A stretch of 64,000 nt of DNA, taken from NCBI RefSeq assembly GCF_963678635.1, contig NC_087070.1, positions 35,591,109-35,655,108 of the forward strand, written 5' to 3'. Below the pieces are notes generated by a model. It was not told the origin of the DNA. It saw only the letters and a program-made list of their open reading frames with translations, and ran no database searches. The position numbers and the translations under genes were made by a program. Shown one piece after another: positions 1 through 13,650 of this stretch. Numbering within the stretch: position 1 is the stretch's first letter; every line of letters starts with the position of its first letter. This DNA comes from Symsagittifera roscoffensis. Its lineage: Eukaryota > Xenacoelomorpha > Acoela > Convolutidae.

Positions 1-2430
1 TGATAAAATAGTATAAAATCGTTTTTGAGGCGTTGTTTGGTCTTTTAGTCAGAGGGCGTCAGAGAGGTGTTAAAAGTGCCAAAAAATCATCACAAACATC
101 AGAAATATTCTTTGGTAAAATAGTATACAAGTGTTTTTGAGGCGTCGTTTGGTCTTTTAGTCAGAGGGCGTCAAAGAGATGTTGATAGCGCCTTAAAATT
201 ATCACAAACAACAGAAGTATTCTTTGATAAAATAGTATAAAAATGTTTTTGAGGCGTCGTTTCCTCTTTTAGGCAGAGGTTGTCCGAGAGGTGTTGATAG
301 TAACAAAAAATCATCAGAAACAATAGAAGTATTCTTTGATAAAAAAAAGTAAAAAAGTGTTTTTGAGGCGTCGTTTGGTCTTTCAGTCAAAGGGCGTCAA
401 AGAGGTGTTGATAAAGCCAAACAAACATCACAAACAACAGAAGTATTCTTTGATAAAATATGATGAAAGTGTTTTTGAGGCTTCGTTTGATTTTTTAGTC
501 CGAGGGTGTCAGAGAGCTGTTGATAGTGTCAAAAAATCATCACAAACAGCAGAAGTATTCTTTGATAAAATAGTATAAAAGTGTTTTTGGGGCGTCGTTT
601 GGTCTTTCAGGCAGAGGGCGTCAACGAGGTGTCAATAGTGCCAAAAATTCATCACAAACAAAAGAAGTATTCTTTGATAAAAAATATAAAAGTGTTTTTG
701 AGGCGTCGTTTGGTCTTTTAGTCAGAGGGCTTCATGGAGGTGTTGATAATGCCAAAAAAAACATCACAAACAACAGAAGTATTCTTTGATAAAATAGGAT
801 GGAAGTTTTTTTGAGGCGTCGTTTGGTCTTTTAGTCAGAGGGCGTCAGAGAGGTGTTGATGGTGCCAAAAAACATCACAAACAACAGAAGTGTTCTTTGA
901 TAAAATAGCAAAAAAGTATTTTTGAGGCTTCGTTTGGTTTTTTAGTCCGAGGGTGTCAGAGACGTGTTGATAGCGCCAAAAAATCAACACAAAAAACAGA
1001 AGTATTCTTTGATAAAATTTATAAAATTGTTTTTGAGGCGTCGTTTGGTCTTTTAGTCAAAGGGCGTCAGAGAGGTGTTGATAGTGCCAACAAATCCTCA
1101 CAAACAACAGACGTATTCTTTGATAAAAAAAATAAAAGTGCTTTTGAGGCGTCGCTTGGTCTTTTAGTCAGAGGGAGTCAGAGAGGTGTTGATAGTGCCA
1201 AAAGATCATCACAAACAACAGAAGTATTCTTTGATAAAATAGTATAAAAAAATTTTTGAGGCGCCGTTCAGTCTTTTAGTCAGAGGGCGTCAGAGAGGTG
1301 TTGATTGTGCCAAAAAACCATCACAAACAGCAGAAATATTCTTTGATAAAATAGTATACAAGTGTTTTTGAGGCGTCGTTTGGTCTTTTAGTCAGAGGGC
1401 GTCAAAAAGATGTTGATAGCGCCTTAAAATTATCACAAACAACAGAAGTATTCTTTGATAAAATAGTATAAAAAAATTTTTGAGGCGCCGTTCAGTCTTT
1501 TAGTCAGAGGGCGTCAGAGAGGTGTTGATTGTGCCAAAAAACCATCACAAAAAACAGAAGTTTTTTTTGATAAAATAGTATAAAAATGTTTTTGAGGCGT
1601 CGTTTGCTCTTTTAGGCAGAGGTCGTCCGAGAGGTGTTGATAGTGCCAAAAAATCATCAGAAACAACAGAAGTAATTTTAAATAAAATAGTACAAAAATG
1701 GTTTTGAGGTGTTGTTCGGACTTTTAGTCAAAGGGCGTCAGAGAGGTTTTGATGGTGCCAAAAAAAATCACAAACAACAGAAGTATTCTTTGATAAAATA
1801 TGATGAAAGTGTTTTTGAGGCTTCGTTTGGTTTTTTAGTCCGAGGGTGTCAGAGAGCTGTTGATAGTGTCAAAAAATCATCACAAACAGCAGAAGTATTC
1901 TTTGATAAAATAGTATAAAAGTGTTTTTGAGGCGTCGTTTGGTCTTTTAGGCAGAGGGCGTCAAAGAGGTGTCAATAGTGCCAAAAATTCATCACAAACA
2001 ACAGAAGTAATCTTTAATAAAATAGTTTAAAAGTGTTTTCGAGGCGTCGTTTGGTCGTTTATTAAGAGGGCATCAGAGAGATGTTGATAGTGCCTAAAAA
2101 TCATCACAAACAACAGAAGTATTCTTTGATAAAATAGTATAAAATTAATTTTGAGGTGTCGTTTGGTTTTTAGTCAGAGGGCGTCAGAGAGGTGTTGATA
2201 GTGCCAAAAAACCATCACAAACAATAGAAGTGTTCTTTGGTAAAAGAAGTATAGAACTGTTTTTGAGGCGTCGTTTGTTCTTTTAGTCAGAGGGCTTCAG
2301 AGAGATGTTGATAGTGCCTAAAAATCATCACAAACAACAGAAGTATTCTTTGATAAAATAGTATAAAATTGATTTTGAGGTGTCGTTTGGTTTTTAGTCA
2401 GAGGGCGTCAGAGAGGTGTTGATAGTGCCA
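1..2430 (+). repeat. Higher-order satellite block, copy 1 (24-monomer period)
   Basis: This block recurs almost unchanged 2684 bp downstream (starting at 2685). The first 40 bases read the same at 1 and 2685, and rare variants such as the ttcctcttttaggcagaggt monomer (260s) reappear at the same relative places. The shift equals about 24 monomers. Similarity is lost near 2430 / 5113, so about 21-22 monomers are shared. Confidence 0.9.
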
Positions 2431-2684
2431 AAAAATCATCAGAAACAACAGAAGTAATTTTAAATAAAATAGTACAAAAATGGTTTTGAGGTGTTGTTCG
2501 GACTTTTAGTCAAAGGGCGTCAGAGAGGTTTTGATGGTGCCAAAAAAAATCACAAACAACAGAAGTATTTTCCGATAAAATAGTATAAAATTGTTTTTGA
2601 GGCGTCGTTTGGTCTTTTAGTCAGAGGGAGTCAGAGAGGTGTTGATAGTGCCAAAAGATCATCACAAACAACAGAAGTATTCTT

Positions 2685-5113
2685 TGATAAAATAGTATAA
2701 AATCGTTTTTGAGGCGTTGTTTGGTCTTTTAGTCAGAGGGCGTCAGAGAGGTGTTAAAAGTGCCAAAAAATCATCACAAACATCAGAAATATTCTTTGGT
2801 AAAATAGTATACAAGTGTTTTTGAGGCGTCGTTTGGTCTTTTAGTCAGAGGGCGTCAAAGAGATGTTGATAGCGCCTTAAAATTATCACAAACAACAGAA
2901 GTATTCTTTGATAAAATAGTATAAAAATGTTTTTGAGGCGTCGTTTCCTCTTTTAGGCAGAGGTTGTCCGAGAGGTGTTGATAGTAACAAAAAATCATCA
3001 GAAACAATAGAAGTATTCTTTGATAAAAAAAAGTAAAAAAGTGTTTTTGAGGCGTCGTTTGGTCTTTCAGTCAAAGGGCGTCAAAGAGGTGTTGATAAAG
3101 CCAAACAAACATCACAAACAACAGAAGTATTCTTTGATAAAATATGATGAAAGTGTTTTTGAGGCTTCGTTTGATTTTTTAGTCCGAGGGTGTCAGAGAG
3201 CTGTTGATAGTGTCAAAAAATCATCACAAACAGCAGAAGTATTCTTTGATAAAATAGTATAAAAGTGTTTTTGAGGCGTCGTTTGGTCTTTCAGGCAGAG
3301 GGCGTCAACGAGGTGTCAATAGTGCCAAAAATTCATCACAAACAAAAGAAGTATTCTTTGATAAAAAATATAAAAGTGTTTTTGAGGCGTCGTTTGGTCT
3401 TTTAGTCAGAGGGCTTCATGGAGGTGTTGATAATGCCAAAAAAACATCACAAACAACAGAAGTATTCTTTGATAAAATAGGATGGAAGTTTTTTTGAGGC
3501 GTCGTTTGGTCTTTTAGTCAGAGGGCGTCAGAGAGGTGTTGATGGTGCCAAAAAACATCACAAACAACAGAAGTGTTCTTTGATAAAATAGCAAAAAAGT
3601 ATTTTTGAGGCTTCGTTTGGTTTTTTAGTCCGAGGGTGTCAGAGACGTGTTGATAGCGCCAAAAAATCAACACAAAAAACAGAAGTATTCTTTGATAAAA
3701 TTTATAAAATTGTTTTTGAGGCGTCGTTTGGTCTTTTAGTCAAAGGGCGTCAGAGAGGTGTTGATAGTGCCAACAAATCCTCACAAACAACAGACGTATT
3801 CTTTGATAAAAAAAATAAAAGTGCTTTTGAGGCGTCGCTTGGTCTTTTAGTCAGAGGGAGTCAGAGAGGTGTTGATAGTGCCAAAAGATCATCACAAACA
3901 ACAGAAGTATTCTTTGATAAAATAGTATAAAAAAATTTTTGAGGCGCCGTTCAGTCTTTTAGTCAGAGGGCGTCAGAGAGGTGTTGATTGTGCCAAAAAG
4001 ACATCACAAACAGCAGAAATATTCTTTGATAAAATAGTATACAAGTGTTTTTGAGGCGTCGTTTGGTCTTTTAGTCAGAGGGCGTCAAAAAGATGTTGAT
4101 AGCGCCTTAAAATTATCACAAACAACAGAAGTATTCTTTGATAAAATAGTATAAAAAAATTTTTGAGGCGCCGTTCAGTCTTTTAGTCAGAGGGCGTCAG
4201 AGAGGTGTTGATTGTGCCAAAAAACCATCACAAAAAACAGAAGTTTTTTTTGATAAAATAGTATAAAAATGTTTTTGAGGCGTCGTTTGCTCTTTTAGGC
4301 AGAGGTCGTCCGAGAGGTGTTGATAGTGCCAAAAAATCATCAGAAACAACAGAAGTAATTTTAAATAAAATAGTACAAAAATGGTTTTGAGGTGTTGTTC
4401 GGACTTTTAGTCAAAGGGCGTCAGAGAGGTTTTGATGGTGCCAAAAAAAATCACAAACAACAGAAGTATTCTTTGATAAAATATGATGAAAGTGTTTTTG
4501 AGGCTTCGTTTGGTTTTTTAGTCCGAGGGTGTCAGAGAGCTGTTGATAGTGTCAAAAAATCATCACAAACAGCAGAAGTATTCTTTGATAAAATAGTATA
4601 AAAGTGTTTTTGAGGCGTCGTTTGGTCTTTTAGGCAGAGGGCGTCAAAGAGGTGTCAATAGTGCCAAAAATTCATCACAAACAACAGAAGTAATCTTTAA
4701 TAAAATAGTTTAAAAGTGTTTTCGAGGCGTCGTTTGGTCGTTTATTAAGAGGGCATCAGAGAGATGTTGATAGTGCCTAAAAATCATCACAAACAACAGA
4801 AGTATTCTTTGATAAAATAGTATAAAATTAATTTTGAGGTGTCGTTTGGTTTTTAGTCAGAGGGCGTCAGAGAGGTGTTGATAGTGCCAAAAAACCATCA
4901 CAAACAATAGAAGTGTTCTTTGGTAAAAGAAGTATAGAACTGTTTTTGAGGCGTCGTTTGTTCTTTTAGTCAGAGGGCTTCAGAGAGATGTTGATAGTGC
5001 CTAAAAATCATCACAAACAACAGAAGTATTCTTTGATAAAATAGTATAAAATTGATTTTGAGGTGTCGTTTGGTTTTTAGTCAGAGGGCGTCAGAGAGGT
5101 GTTGATAGTGCCA
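2685..5113 (+). repeat. Higher-order satellite block, copy 2
   Basis: Copy of 1-2430, shifted by 2683-2684 bp. The differences I saw are few, for example a 'gacatc' instead of 'ccatc' near 4000. This is far closer than neighbouring monomers are to each other, which indicates a recent block duplication. Confidence 0.88.
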
Positions 5114-5459
5114 AACAAACATCACAAACAACAGAAGTATTCTTTGATAAAAATTTTGAAAGTGTTTTTGAGGCTTCGTTTTGTCTTTTAGTCCGAGGGT
5201 GTCAGAGAACTTTTGATAAGGTCAAAAAATCATAACAAACAGCAGAAGTAATCTTCAATAAAATAGTTTAAAAGTGTTTTCAAGGCGTCGTTTGGTCGTT
5301 TATTAAGAGGGCGTCAAAGAGGTGTCAATAGTGCCAAAAATTCATCACAAACAACAGAAGTAATCTTTAATAAAATAGTTTAAAAGTGTTTTCGAGGCGT
5401 CGTTTGGTCGTTTATTAAGAGGGCATCAGAGAGATGTTGATAGTGCCTAAAAATCATCA

Positions 5460-6850
5460 CAAACAACAGAAGTATTCTTTGATAAAATAGTATAAAAAAA
5501 TTTTTGAGGCGCCGTTCAGTCTTTTAGTCAGAGGGCGTCAGAGAGGTGTTGATTGTGCCAAAAAACCATCACAAACAGCAGAAATATTCTTTGATAAAAT
5601 AGTATACAAGTGTTTTTGAGACGTCGTTTGGTCTTTTAGTCAGAGGGCGTCAAAAAGATGTTGATAGCGCCTTAAAATTATCACAAACAACAGAAGTATT
5701 CTTTGATAAAATAGTATAAAAAAATTTTTGAGGCGCCGTTCAGTCTTTTAGTCAGAGGGCGTCAGAGAGGTGTTGATTGTGCCAAAAAACCATCACAAAA
5801 AACAGAAGTTTTTTTTGATAAAATAGTATAAAAATGTTTTTGAGGCGTCGTTTGCTCTTTTAGGCAGAGGTCGTCCGAGAGGTGTTGATAGTGCCAAAAA
5901 ATCATCAGAAACAACAGAAGTAATTTTAAATAAAATAGTACAAAAATGGTTTTGAGGTGTTGTTCGGACTTTTAGTCAAAGGGCGTCAGAGAGGTTTTGA
6001 TGGTGCCAAAAAAAATCACAAACAACAGAAGTATTCTTTGATAAAATATGATGAAAGTGTTTTTGAGGCTTCGTTTGGTTTTTTAGTCCGAGGGTGTCAG
6101 AGAGCTGTTGATAGTGTCAAAAAATCATCACAAACAGAAGAAGTATTCTTTGATAAATTAGTATAAAAGTGTTTTTGAGGCGTCGTTTGGTCTTTTAGGC
6201 AGAGGGCGTCAAAGAGGTGTCAATAGTGCCAAAAATTCATCACAAACAACAGAAGTAATCTTTAATAAAATAGTTTAAAAGTGTTTTCGAGGCGTCGTTT
6301 GGTCGTTTATTAAGAGGGCATCAGAGAGATGTTGATAGTGCCTAAAAATCATCACAAACAACAGAAGTATTCTTTGATAAAATAGTAAAAAATTAATTTT
6401 GAGGTGTCGTTTGGTTTTTAGTCAGAGGGCGTCAGAGAGGTGTTGATAGTGCCAAAAAACCATCACAAACAATAGAAGTGTTCTTTGGTAAAAGAAGTAT
6501 AGAACTGTTTTTGAGGCGTCGTTTGTTCTTTTAGTCAGAGGGCTTCAGAGAGATGTTGATAGTGCCTAAAAATCATCACAAACAACAGAAGTATTCTTTG
6601 ATAAAATAGTATAAAATTGATTTTGAGGTGTCGTTTGGTTTTTAGTCAGAGGGCGTCAGAGAGGTGTTGATAGTGCCAAACAAACATCACAAACAACAGA
6701 AGTATTCTTTGATAAAAATTTTGAAAGTGTTTTTGAGGCTTCGTTTTGTCTTTTAGTCCGAGGGTGTCAGAGAACTGTTGATAAGGTCAAAAAATCATAA
6801 CAAACAGCAGAAGTAATCTTCAATAAAATAGTTTAAAAGTGTTTTCAAGG
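5460..6850 (+). repeat. Higher-order satellite block, third partial copy (14-monomer shift)
   Basis: The stretch from about 3900-5300 is repeated here with a shift of about 1565 bp, or 14 monomers. Shared markers are the ttttgaggcgccgttcagtc monomers, the acaaaaatggttttgaggtg monomer (4380 and 5940) and the aaaattttgaaagtg monomer (5150 and 6715). Its shift differs from the 2684-bp one, so blocks of different size have been copied in the same array. Confidence 0.8.
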
Positions 6851-7139
6851 CGTCGTTTGGTCGTTTAGTAAGAGGGCGTCAGAGAGATGTTGATAGTGCC
6901 TAAAAATCATCACAAACAACAGAAGTAATCTTTGATAAAATAGTATAAAATTGTTTTTGAAGTGTCGTTTGGTTTTTAGTCAGAGGGCGTCAGAGAGGTG
7001 TTGATAGTGCCAAACAAATATCACAAGCAACAGAAGTATTCTTTGATAAATTAGTATAAAATTGTTTTTGAGGCGTCGTTTGGTCTTTTAGGCAGAGAGC
7101 GTCAAAGAGGTGTCAATAGTGCCAAAAAATCATCACAAA

Positions 7140-10100
7140 CAACAGAAGTATTCTTTGATAAAATAGCAAAAAAGTATTTTTGAGGCGTCGTTTGCTCTTT
7201 TAGTCGGAGGGCGTCAGAGACGTGTTGAGAAGGCCAAAAAACCATCACAAACAATAGAAGTATTCTTTGGTAAGAAAATTATAAAACTGTTTTTGAGGCG
7301 TCGTTTGTTCTTTTAGTCGGAGGACTTCAGAGAGGTGTTGATAGTGCCAAAAAAACATCACAAAAGGCAGAAGTATTCTTTGATAAAATAGTATGGAAGT
7401 GTTTTTGAGGCGTCGTTTGGACTTTTAGTCAGAGGGCGTCTGAGAGGTGTTGATGGTGCAAAAAAAAACATCACAAACAACAGAAGTGTTCTTTGATAAA
7501 ATAGCAAAAAAGTATTTTTGAGGCGTCGTTTGCTCTTTTAGTCGGAGGGCTTCAGATACGTGTTGATAAGGCCAAAAAAACATCACAAACAAAAGAAGTA
7601 TTCTATGGTAAAAAAAGTATAAAACTGTTTTTGAGGCGTCGTTTGTTCTTCTAGTCAGAGGGCTTCAGACAGGTGTTGATAGTGCCAAAAAACATCACAA
7701 ACATCAGAAGTATTCTTTGATAAAATAGTATGAAAGTGTTTTTGAGGCGTCGTTTGGTCTTTCAGTCAAAGGGCGTCAGAGAGGTGTTGATAGTGCCAAA
7801 CAAACATCACAAACAACAGAAGTATTCTTTGATAAAATTTTTTGAAAGTGTTTTTGAGGCTTCGTTTGGTCTTTTAGTCCGAGGGTGTCAGAGAACTGTT
7901 GATAGTGTCAAAAAATCATAACAAACAGCAGAAGTATTCTTTGATAAAATAGTATAAAAGTGTTTTTGAGGCGTCGTTTGGTCTTTTAGGCAGAGGGCGT
8001 CAAAGAGGTGTCAATAGTGCCAAAAAATCATCACAAACAACAGAAGTATTCTTTAATAAATTATTTCAAAAGAGGTTTCGAGGCGTCGTTTGGTCTTTTA
8101 GTCAGAGGGCGTCAGAGAGGTGTTGATAGTGCCAAAAAAAACATCACAAACAACAGAAGTATTCATTGATAAAATAGTATGGAAGTGTTCTTGGGGCGTC
8201 GTTTGGTCTTTTAGTCAGAGAGGTGTTGATGGTGCCAAAAAAACATCACAAACAACAGAAGTGTTCTGTGATAAAATAGCAAAAAAGTATTTTTGAGGCG
8301 CCGTTTGCTCTTTTAGTCGGAGGGCGTCAGAGACGTGTTGATAAGGCCAAAAAATCATCACAAAAACAGAAGTATTCTTTGATAAAAAGTATAAAAATGT
8401 TTTTGAGGCGTCGTTTGGTCTTTTAGTCAAAGGGCGTCAGAGAGGTGTTGATGGTGCCAAAAAAACATCACAAACAACAGAAGTGTTCTTTGATAAAATA
8501 GCAAAAAAGCATTTTTGAGGCGTCGTTTGGCCTTTTAGTCAGAGGACGTCAGAGAGGTGTTGATAGTGCCAAAAGATCATCACAAACAACAGAAGTAATT
8601 TTAAATAAAATAGTATAAAAATGTTTTTGAGGTGTTGTTTGGTCTTTTAGTCAAAGGGCGTCAGAGAGGTATTGATGGTGCCAAAAAAAACATCACAAAC
8701 AACAGAAGTGTTCTTTGATAAAATAGCAAAAAGGTATTTTTGAGGCGTCATTTGCTCTTTTAGTCACAGGGCCTCAGAGAGGTGTTGATAGTGCCTAAAA
8801 ATCATCACAAAAAACAGAAGTTTTCTTTGATAAAATAGTATAAAAATGTTTTTGAGGAGTCGTTTGGTCTGTTAGTCAGAGGGCGTCAGAGAGGTGTTGA
8901 TAGTGCCAAAAATACATCACAAACAATAGAAGTATTCTTTGACAAAATAACTATAAAACTGTTTTTGAGGCGTCGTTTGCTCTTTTAGTCGGAGGGCGTC
9001 AGACACGTGTTGATAAGGCCAAAAAAACATCACAAACAACAGAAGTGTTCTTTGATAAAATAGCAAAAAAGTATTTTTGAGGCGTCGTTTGCTCTTTTAG
9101 TCGGAGGGCGTCAGAGACGTGTTGATAAGGCCAAAAAACCATCACAAACAACAGAAGTGTTCTTTGATAAAATAGCAAAAAAGTATTTTTGAGGCGTCGT
9201 TTGCTCTTTTAGTCGGAGGGCGTCAGAGACGGGTTGATAAGGCCAAAAAATCATCACAAAAAACAGAAGTAATTTTAAATAAAATAGTATAAAAATGTTT
9301 TTGAGGTGTTTTTTGGTCTTTTAGTCAAAGGGCGTCAGAGAGGTGTTGATAGTGCCAAAAAATCATCACAAACAACAGACGTTTTCTTTGATAAAATAGT
9401 ATAAAAGAATTTTTGAGGCCTTGTTTGTCCTTTTAGTCGGAGGGCGTCAGAGAGGTGTTGATAGTGCCAAAAAATCATCACAAACAACAGAAGTATTTTC
9501 CGATAAAATAGTATAAAAGTATTTTTGAGGCGTCGTTTGCTCTTTTAGTCGGAGGGCGTCAGAGACGTGTTGATAAGGCCAAAAAAACATCACAAACAAC
9601 AGAAGTGTTCTTTGATAAAATAGTATGGAAGTGTTTTTGAGGCGTCGTTTGGTCTTTTAGTCAGAGGGCGTCAGAGAGGTGTTGATGGTGCCAAAAAAAC
9701 ATCACAAACAACAGAAGTGTTCTTTGATAGAATAGCAAAAAATTATTTTTGAGGCGTCGTTTGCTCTTTTAGTCGGAGGGCGTCAGAGACGTGTTGATAA
9801 GGCCAAAAAAACATCACAAACAACAGAAGTGTTCTTTGATAAAATAGCAAAAAATTATTTTTGAGGCGTCGTTTGCTCTTTTAGTCGGAGGGCGTCAGAG
9901 ACGTGTTGATAAGGCCAAAAAAACATCACAAACAACAGAAGTGTTCTTTGATAAAATAGTATGGAAGTGTTTTTGAGGCGTCGTTTGGTCTTTTAGTCAG
10001 AGGGCGTCAGAGAGGTGTTGATGGTGCCAAAAAAACATCACAAACAACAGAAGTGTTCTTTGATAGAATAGCAAAAAATTATTTTTGAGGCGTCGTTTGC

Positions 10101-13100
10101 TCTTTTAGTCGGAGGGCGTCAGAGACGTGTTGATAAGGCCAAAAAAACATCACAAACAACAGAAGTGTTCTTTGATAAAATAGCAAAAAAGTATTTTTGA
10201 GGCGTCGTTTGCTCTTTTAGTCGGAGGGCGTCAGAGAGGTGTTGATAGTGCCAAACAAACATCACAAACAACAGAAGTATTCTTTGATAAAATTTTTTGA
10301 AAGTGTTTTTGAGGCTTCGTTTGGTCTTTTAGTCCGAGGGTGTCAGAGAACTGTTGATAGTGTCAAAAAAACATCACAAACATCAGAAGTATTCTTTGAT
10401 AAAATATTTTGAAAGTGTTTTTGAGGCTTCGTTTGGTCTTTTAGTCCGAGGGTGTCAGAGAACTGTTGATAGTGTCAAAAAATCATAACAAACAGCAGAA
10501 GTATTCTTTGATAAAATAGTATAAAAGTGTTTTTGAGGCGTCGTTTGGTCTTTTAGGCAGAGGGCGTCAAAGAGGTGTCAATAGTGCCAAAAAATCATCA
10601 CAAACAACAGAAGTATTCTTTAATAAATTATTTCAAAAGAGGTTTCGAGGCGTCGTTTGGTCTTTTAGTCAGAGGGCGTCAGAGAGGTGTTGATAGTGCC
10701 AAAAAAAACATCACAAACAACAGAAGTATTCATTGATAAAATAGTATGGAAGTGTTCTTGGGGCGTCGTTTGGTCTTTTAGTCAGAGGGCGTCAGAGAGG
10801 TGTTGATGGTGCCAAAAAAACATCACAAACAACAGAAGTGTTCTGTGATAAAATAGCAAAAAAGTATTTTTGAGGCGCCGTTTGCTCTTTTAGTCGGAGG
10901 GCGTCAGAGACGTGTTGATAAGGCCAAAAAATCATCACAAAAACAGAAGTATTCTTTGATAAAAAGTATAAAAATGTTTTTGAGGCGTCGTTTGGTCTTT
11001 TAGTCAAAGGGCGTCAGAGAGGTGTTGATGGTGCCAAAAAAAACATCACAAACAACAGAAGTGTTCTTTGATAAAATAGCAAAAAAGCATTTTTGAGGCT
11101 TCGTTTGGCCTTATAGTCAGAGGACGTCAGAGAGGTGTTGATAGTGCCAAAAGATCATCACAAACAACAGAAGTAATTTTAAATAAAATAGTATAAAAAT
11201 GTTTTTGAGGTGTTGTTTGGTCTTTTAGTCAAAGGGCGTCAGAGAGGTATTGATGGTGCCAAAAAAAAACATCACAAACAACAGAAGTGTTCTTTGATAA
11301 AATAGCAAAAAAGTATTTTTGAGGCGTCATTTGCTCTTTTAGTCACAGGGCGTCAGAGAGATGTTGATAGTGCCTAAAAATCATCACAAAAAACAGAAGT
11401 TTTCTTTGATAAAATAGTATAAAAATGTTTTTGAGGAGTCGTTTGGTCTGTTAGTCAGAGGGCGTCAGAGAGGTGTTGATAGTGCCAAAAAACCATCACA
11501 AACAATAGAAGTATTCTTTGACAAAATAACTATAAAACTGTTTTTGAGGCGTCGTTTGCTCTTTTAGTCGGAGGGCGTCAGAGACGTGTTGATAAGGCCA
11601 AAAAACCATCACAAACAACAGAAGTGTTCTTTGATAAAATAGCAAAAAAGTATTTTTGAGGCGTCGTTTGCTCTTTTAGTCGGAGGGCGTCAGAGACGTG
11701 TTGATAAGGCCAAAAAATCATCACAAAAAACAGAAGTGTTCTTTGATAAAATAGCGAAAAAGTATTTTTGAGGCGTCGTTTGGTATTTTAGTCAGAGGAC
11801 GTCAGAGAGGTGTTGATAGTGCCAAAAGATCATCACAAACAACAGAAGTAATTTTAAATAAAATAGTATAAAAATGTTTTTGAGGTGTTTTTTGGTCTTT
11901 TAGTCAAAGGGCGTCAGAGAGGTGTTGATAGTGCCAAAAAATCATCACAAACAACAGACGTTTTCTTTGATAAAATAGTATAAAAGAATTTTTGAGGCCT
12001 TGTTTGTCCTTTTAGTCGGAGGGCGTCAGAGAGGTGTTGATAGTGCCAAAAAATCATCACAAACAACAGAAGTATTTTCCGATAAAATAGTATAAAAGTG
12101 TTTTTGAGTCGTCGTTTGGTCTTTTAGTCACAGGGCGTCAGAGAGGTGTTGATAGTGCCAAAAAAACATCACAAACAACAGAAGTGTTCTTTGATAAAAT
12201 AGCAAAAAATATTTTTGAGGCGTCGTTTGCTCTTTTAGTCGGAGGGCGTCAGAGACGTGTTGATAAGGCCAAAAAAACATCACAAACAACAGAAGTGTTC
12301 TTTGATAAAATAGTATGGAAGTGTTTTTGAGGCGTCGTTTGGTCTTTTAGTCAGAGGGCGTCAGAGAGGTGTTGATGGTGCTAAAAAAACATCACAAACA
12401 ACAGAAGTGTTCTTTGATAGAATAGCAAAAAATTATTTTTGAGGCGTCGTTTGCTCTTTTAGTCGGAGGGCGTCAGAGACGTGTTGATAAGGCCAAAAAA
12501 ACATCACAAACAACAGAAGTGTTCTTTGATAAAATAGCAAAAAAGTATTTTTGAGGCGTCGTTTGCTCTTTTAGTCGGAGGGCGTCAGAGAGGTGTTGAT
12601 AGTGCCAAAAGATTATCACAAACAACAGAAGTAATTTTAAATAAAGTAGTATAAAAATGTTTTTGAGGTGTTGTTTGGTCTTTTAGTCAAAGGGCGTCAG
12701 AGAGGTGTTGATAGTGCCAAAAAATCATCACAAACAACAGACGTTTTCTTTGATAAAATAGTATGAAAGAATTTTTGAGTCCTTGTTTGGTCTTTCAGTC
12801 GGAGGGCGTCAGAGAGTTGTTGATAGTGCCAAAAAACCATCACAAACAATAGAAGTATTCTATGGTAAAATAACTATAAAACTAATTTTGAGGCGTCGTT
12901 TGGTCTTTTAGTCAGAGGGCTTCAGAGAGGTGTTGATAGTGCCAAAACAAACATCACAAACAACAGAAATAATCTTTGATAAAATAGTATGGAAGTGTTT
13001 TTGAGGCGTCGTTTGGTCTTTTAGTCAGAGGGCGTCAGAGAGGTGTTGATGGTGCCAAAAAACATCACAAACAACAGAAGTGTTCTTTGATAAAATAGCA

Positions 13101-13650
13101 AAAAAGTATTTTTGAGGCTTCGTTTGCTCTTTTAGTCGGAGGGCGTCAGAGACGTGTTGATAAGGCCAAAAAATCATCACAAAAAACAGAAGTGTTCTTT
13201 GATAAAATAGCAAAAAAGTATTTTTGAGGCGTCGTTTGGTCTTTTAGTCTGAGGACGTCAGAGAGGTGTTGATAGTGCCAAAAGATCATCACAAACAACA
13301 GAAGTAATTTTAAATAAAATAGTATAAAAATGTTTTTGAGGTGTTGTTTGGTCTTTTAGTCAAAGGGCGTCAGAGAGGTGTTGATAGTGCCAAAAAATCA
13401 TCACAAACAACAGACGTTTTCTTTGATAAAATAGTGTAAAAGAATTTTTGAGGCCTTGTTTGGTCTTTTAGTCGAAGGGCGTCAGAGAGGTGTTGATAGT
13501 GACAAAAAACCATCACAAACAACAGAAGTATTTTCCGATAAAATAGTATAAAAGTGTTTTTGAGGCGTCGTTTGGTCTTTTAGTCACAGGGCGTCAGAGA
13601 GGTGTTGATAGTGCCAAAAAATCAAAACAAACATCAGAAGTATTATTTGA
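7140..13650 (+). repeat. Satellite subregion rich in the 'gtcggag...cgtgttgataagg' monomer subfamily
   Basis: Here many monomers read tgctcttttagtcggagg and gagacgtgttgataaggcc and are preceded by aaaatagcaaaaaagtattt. They alternate with monomers reading tatggaagtg and gatggtgcc. A block at about 7900-9500 recurs at about 10470-12100, with a shift of 2567-2577 bp (about 23 monomers). Near 8211 one copy lacks about 10 bp (ggcgtcagag), which fits slippage between the two short internal repeats. Confidence 0.82.
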
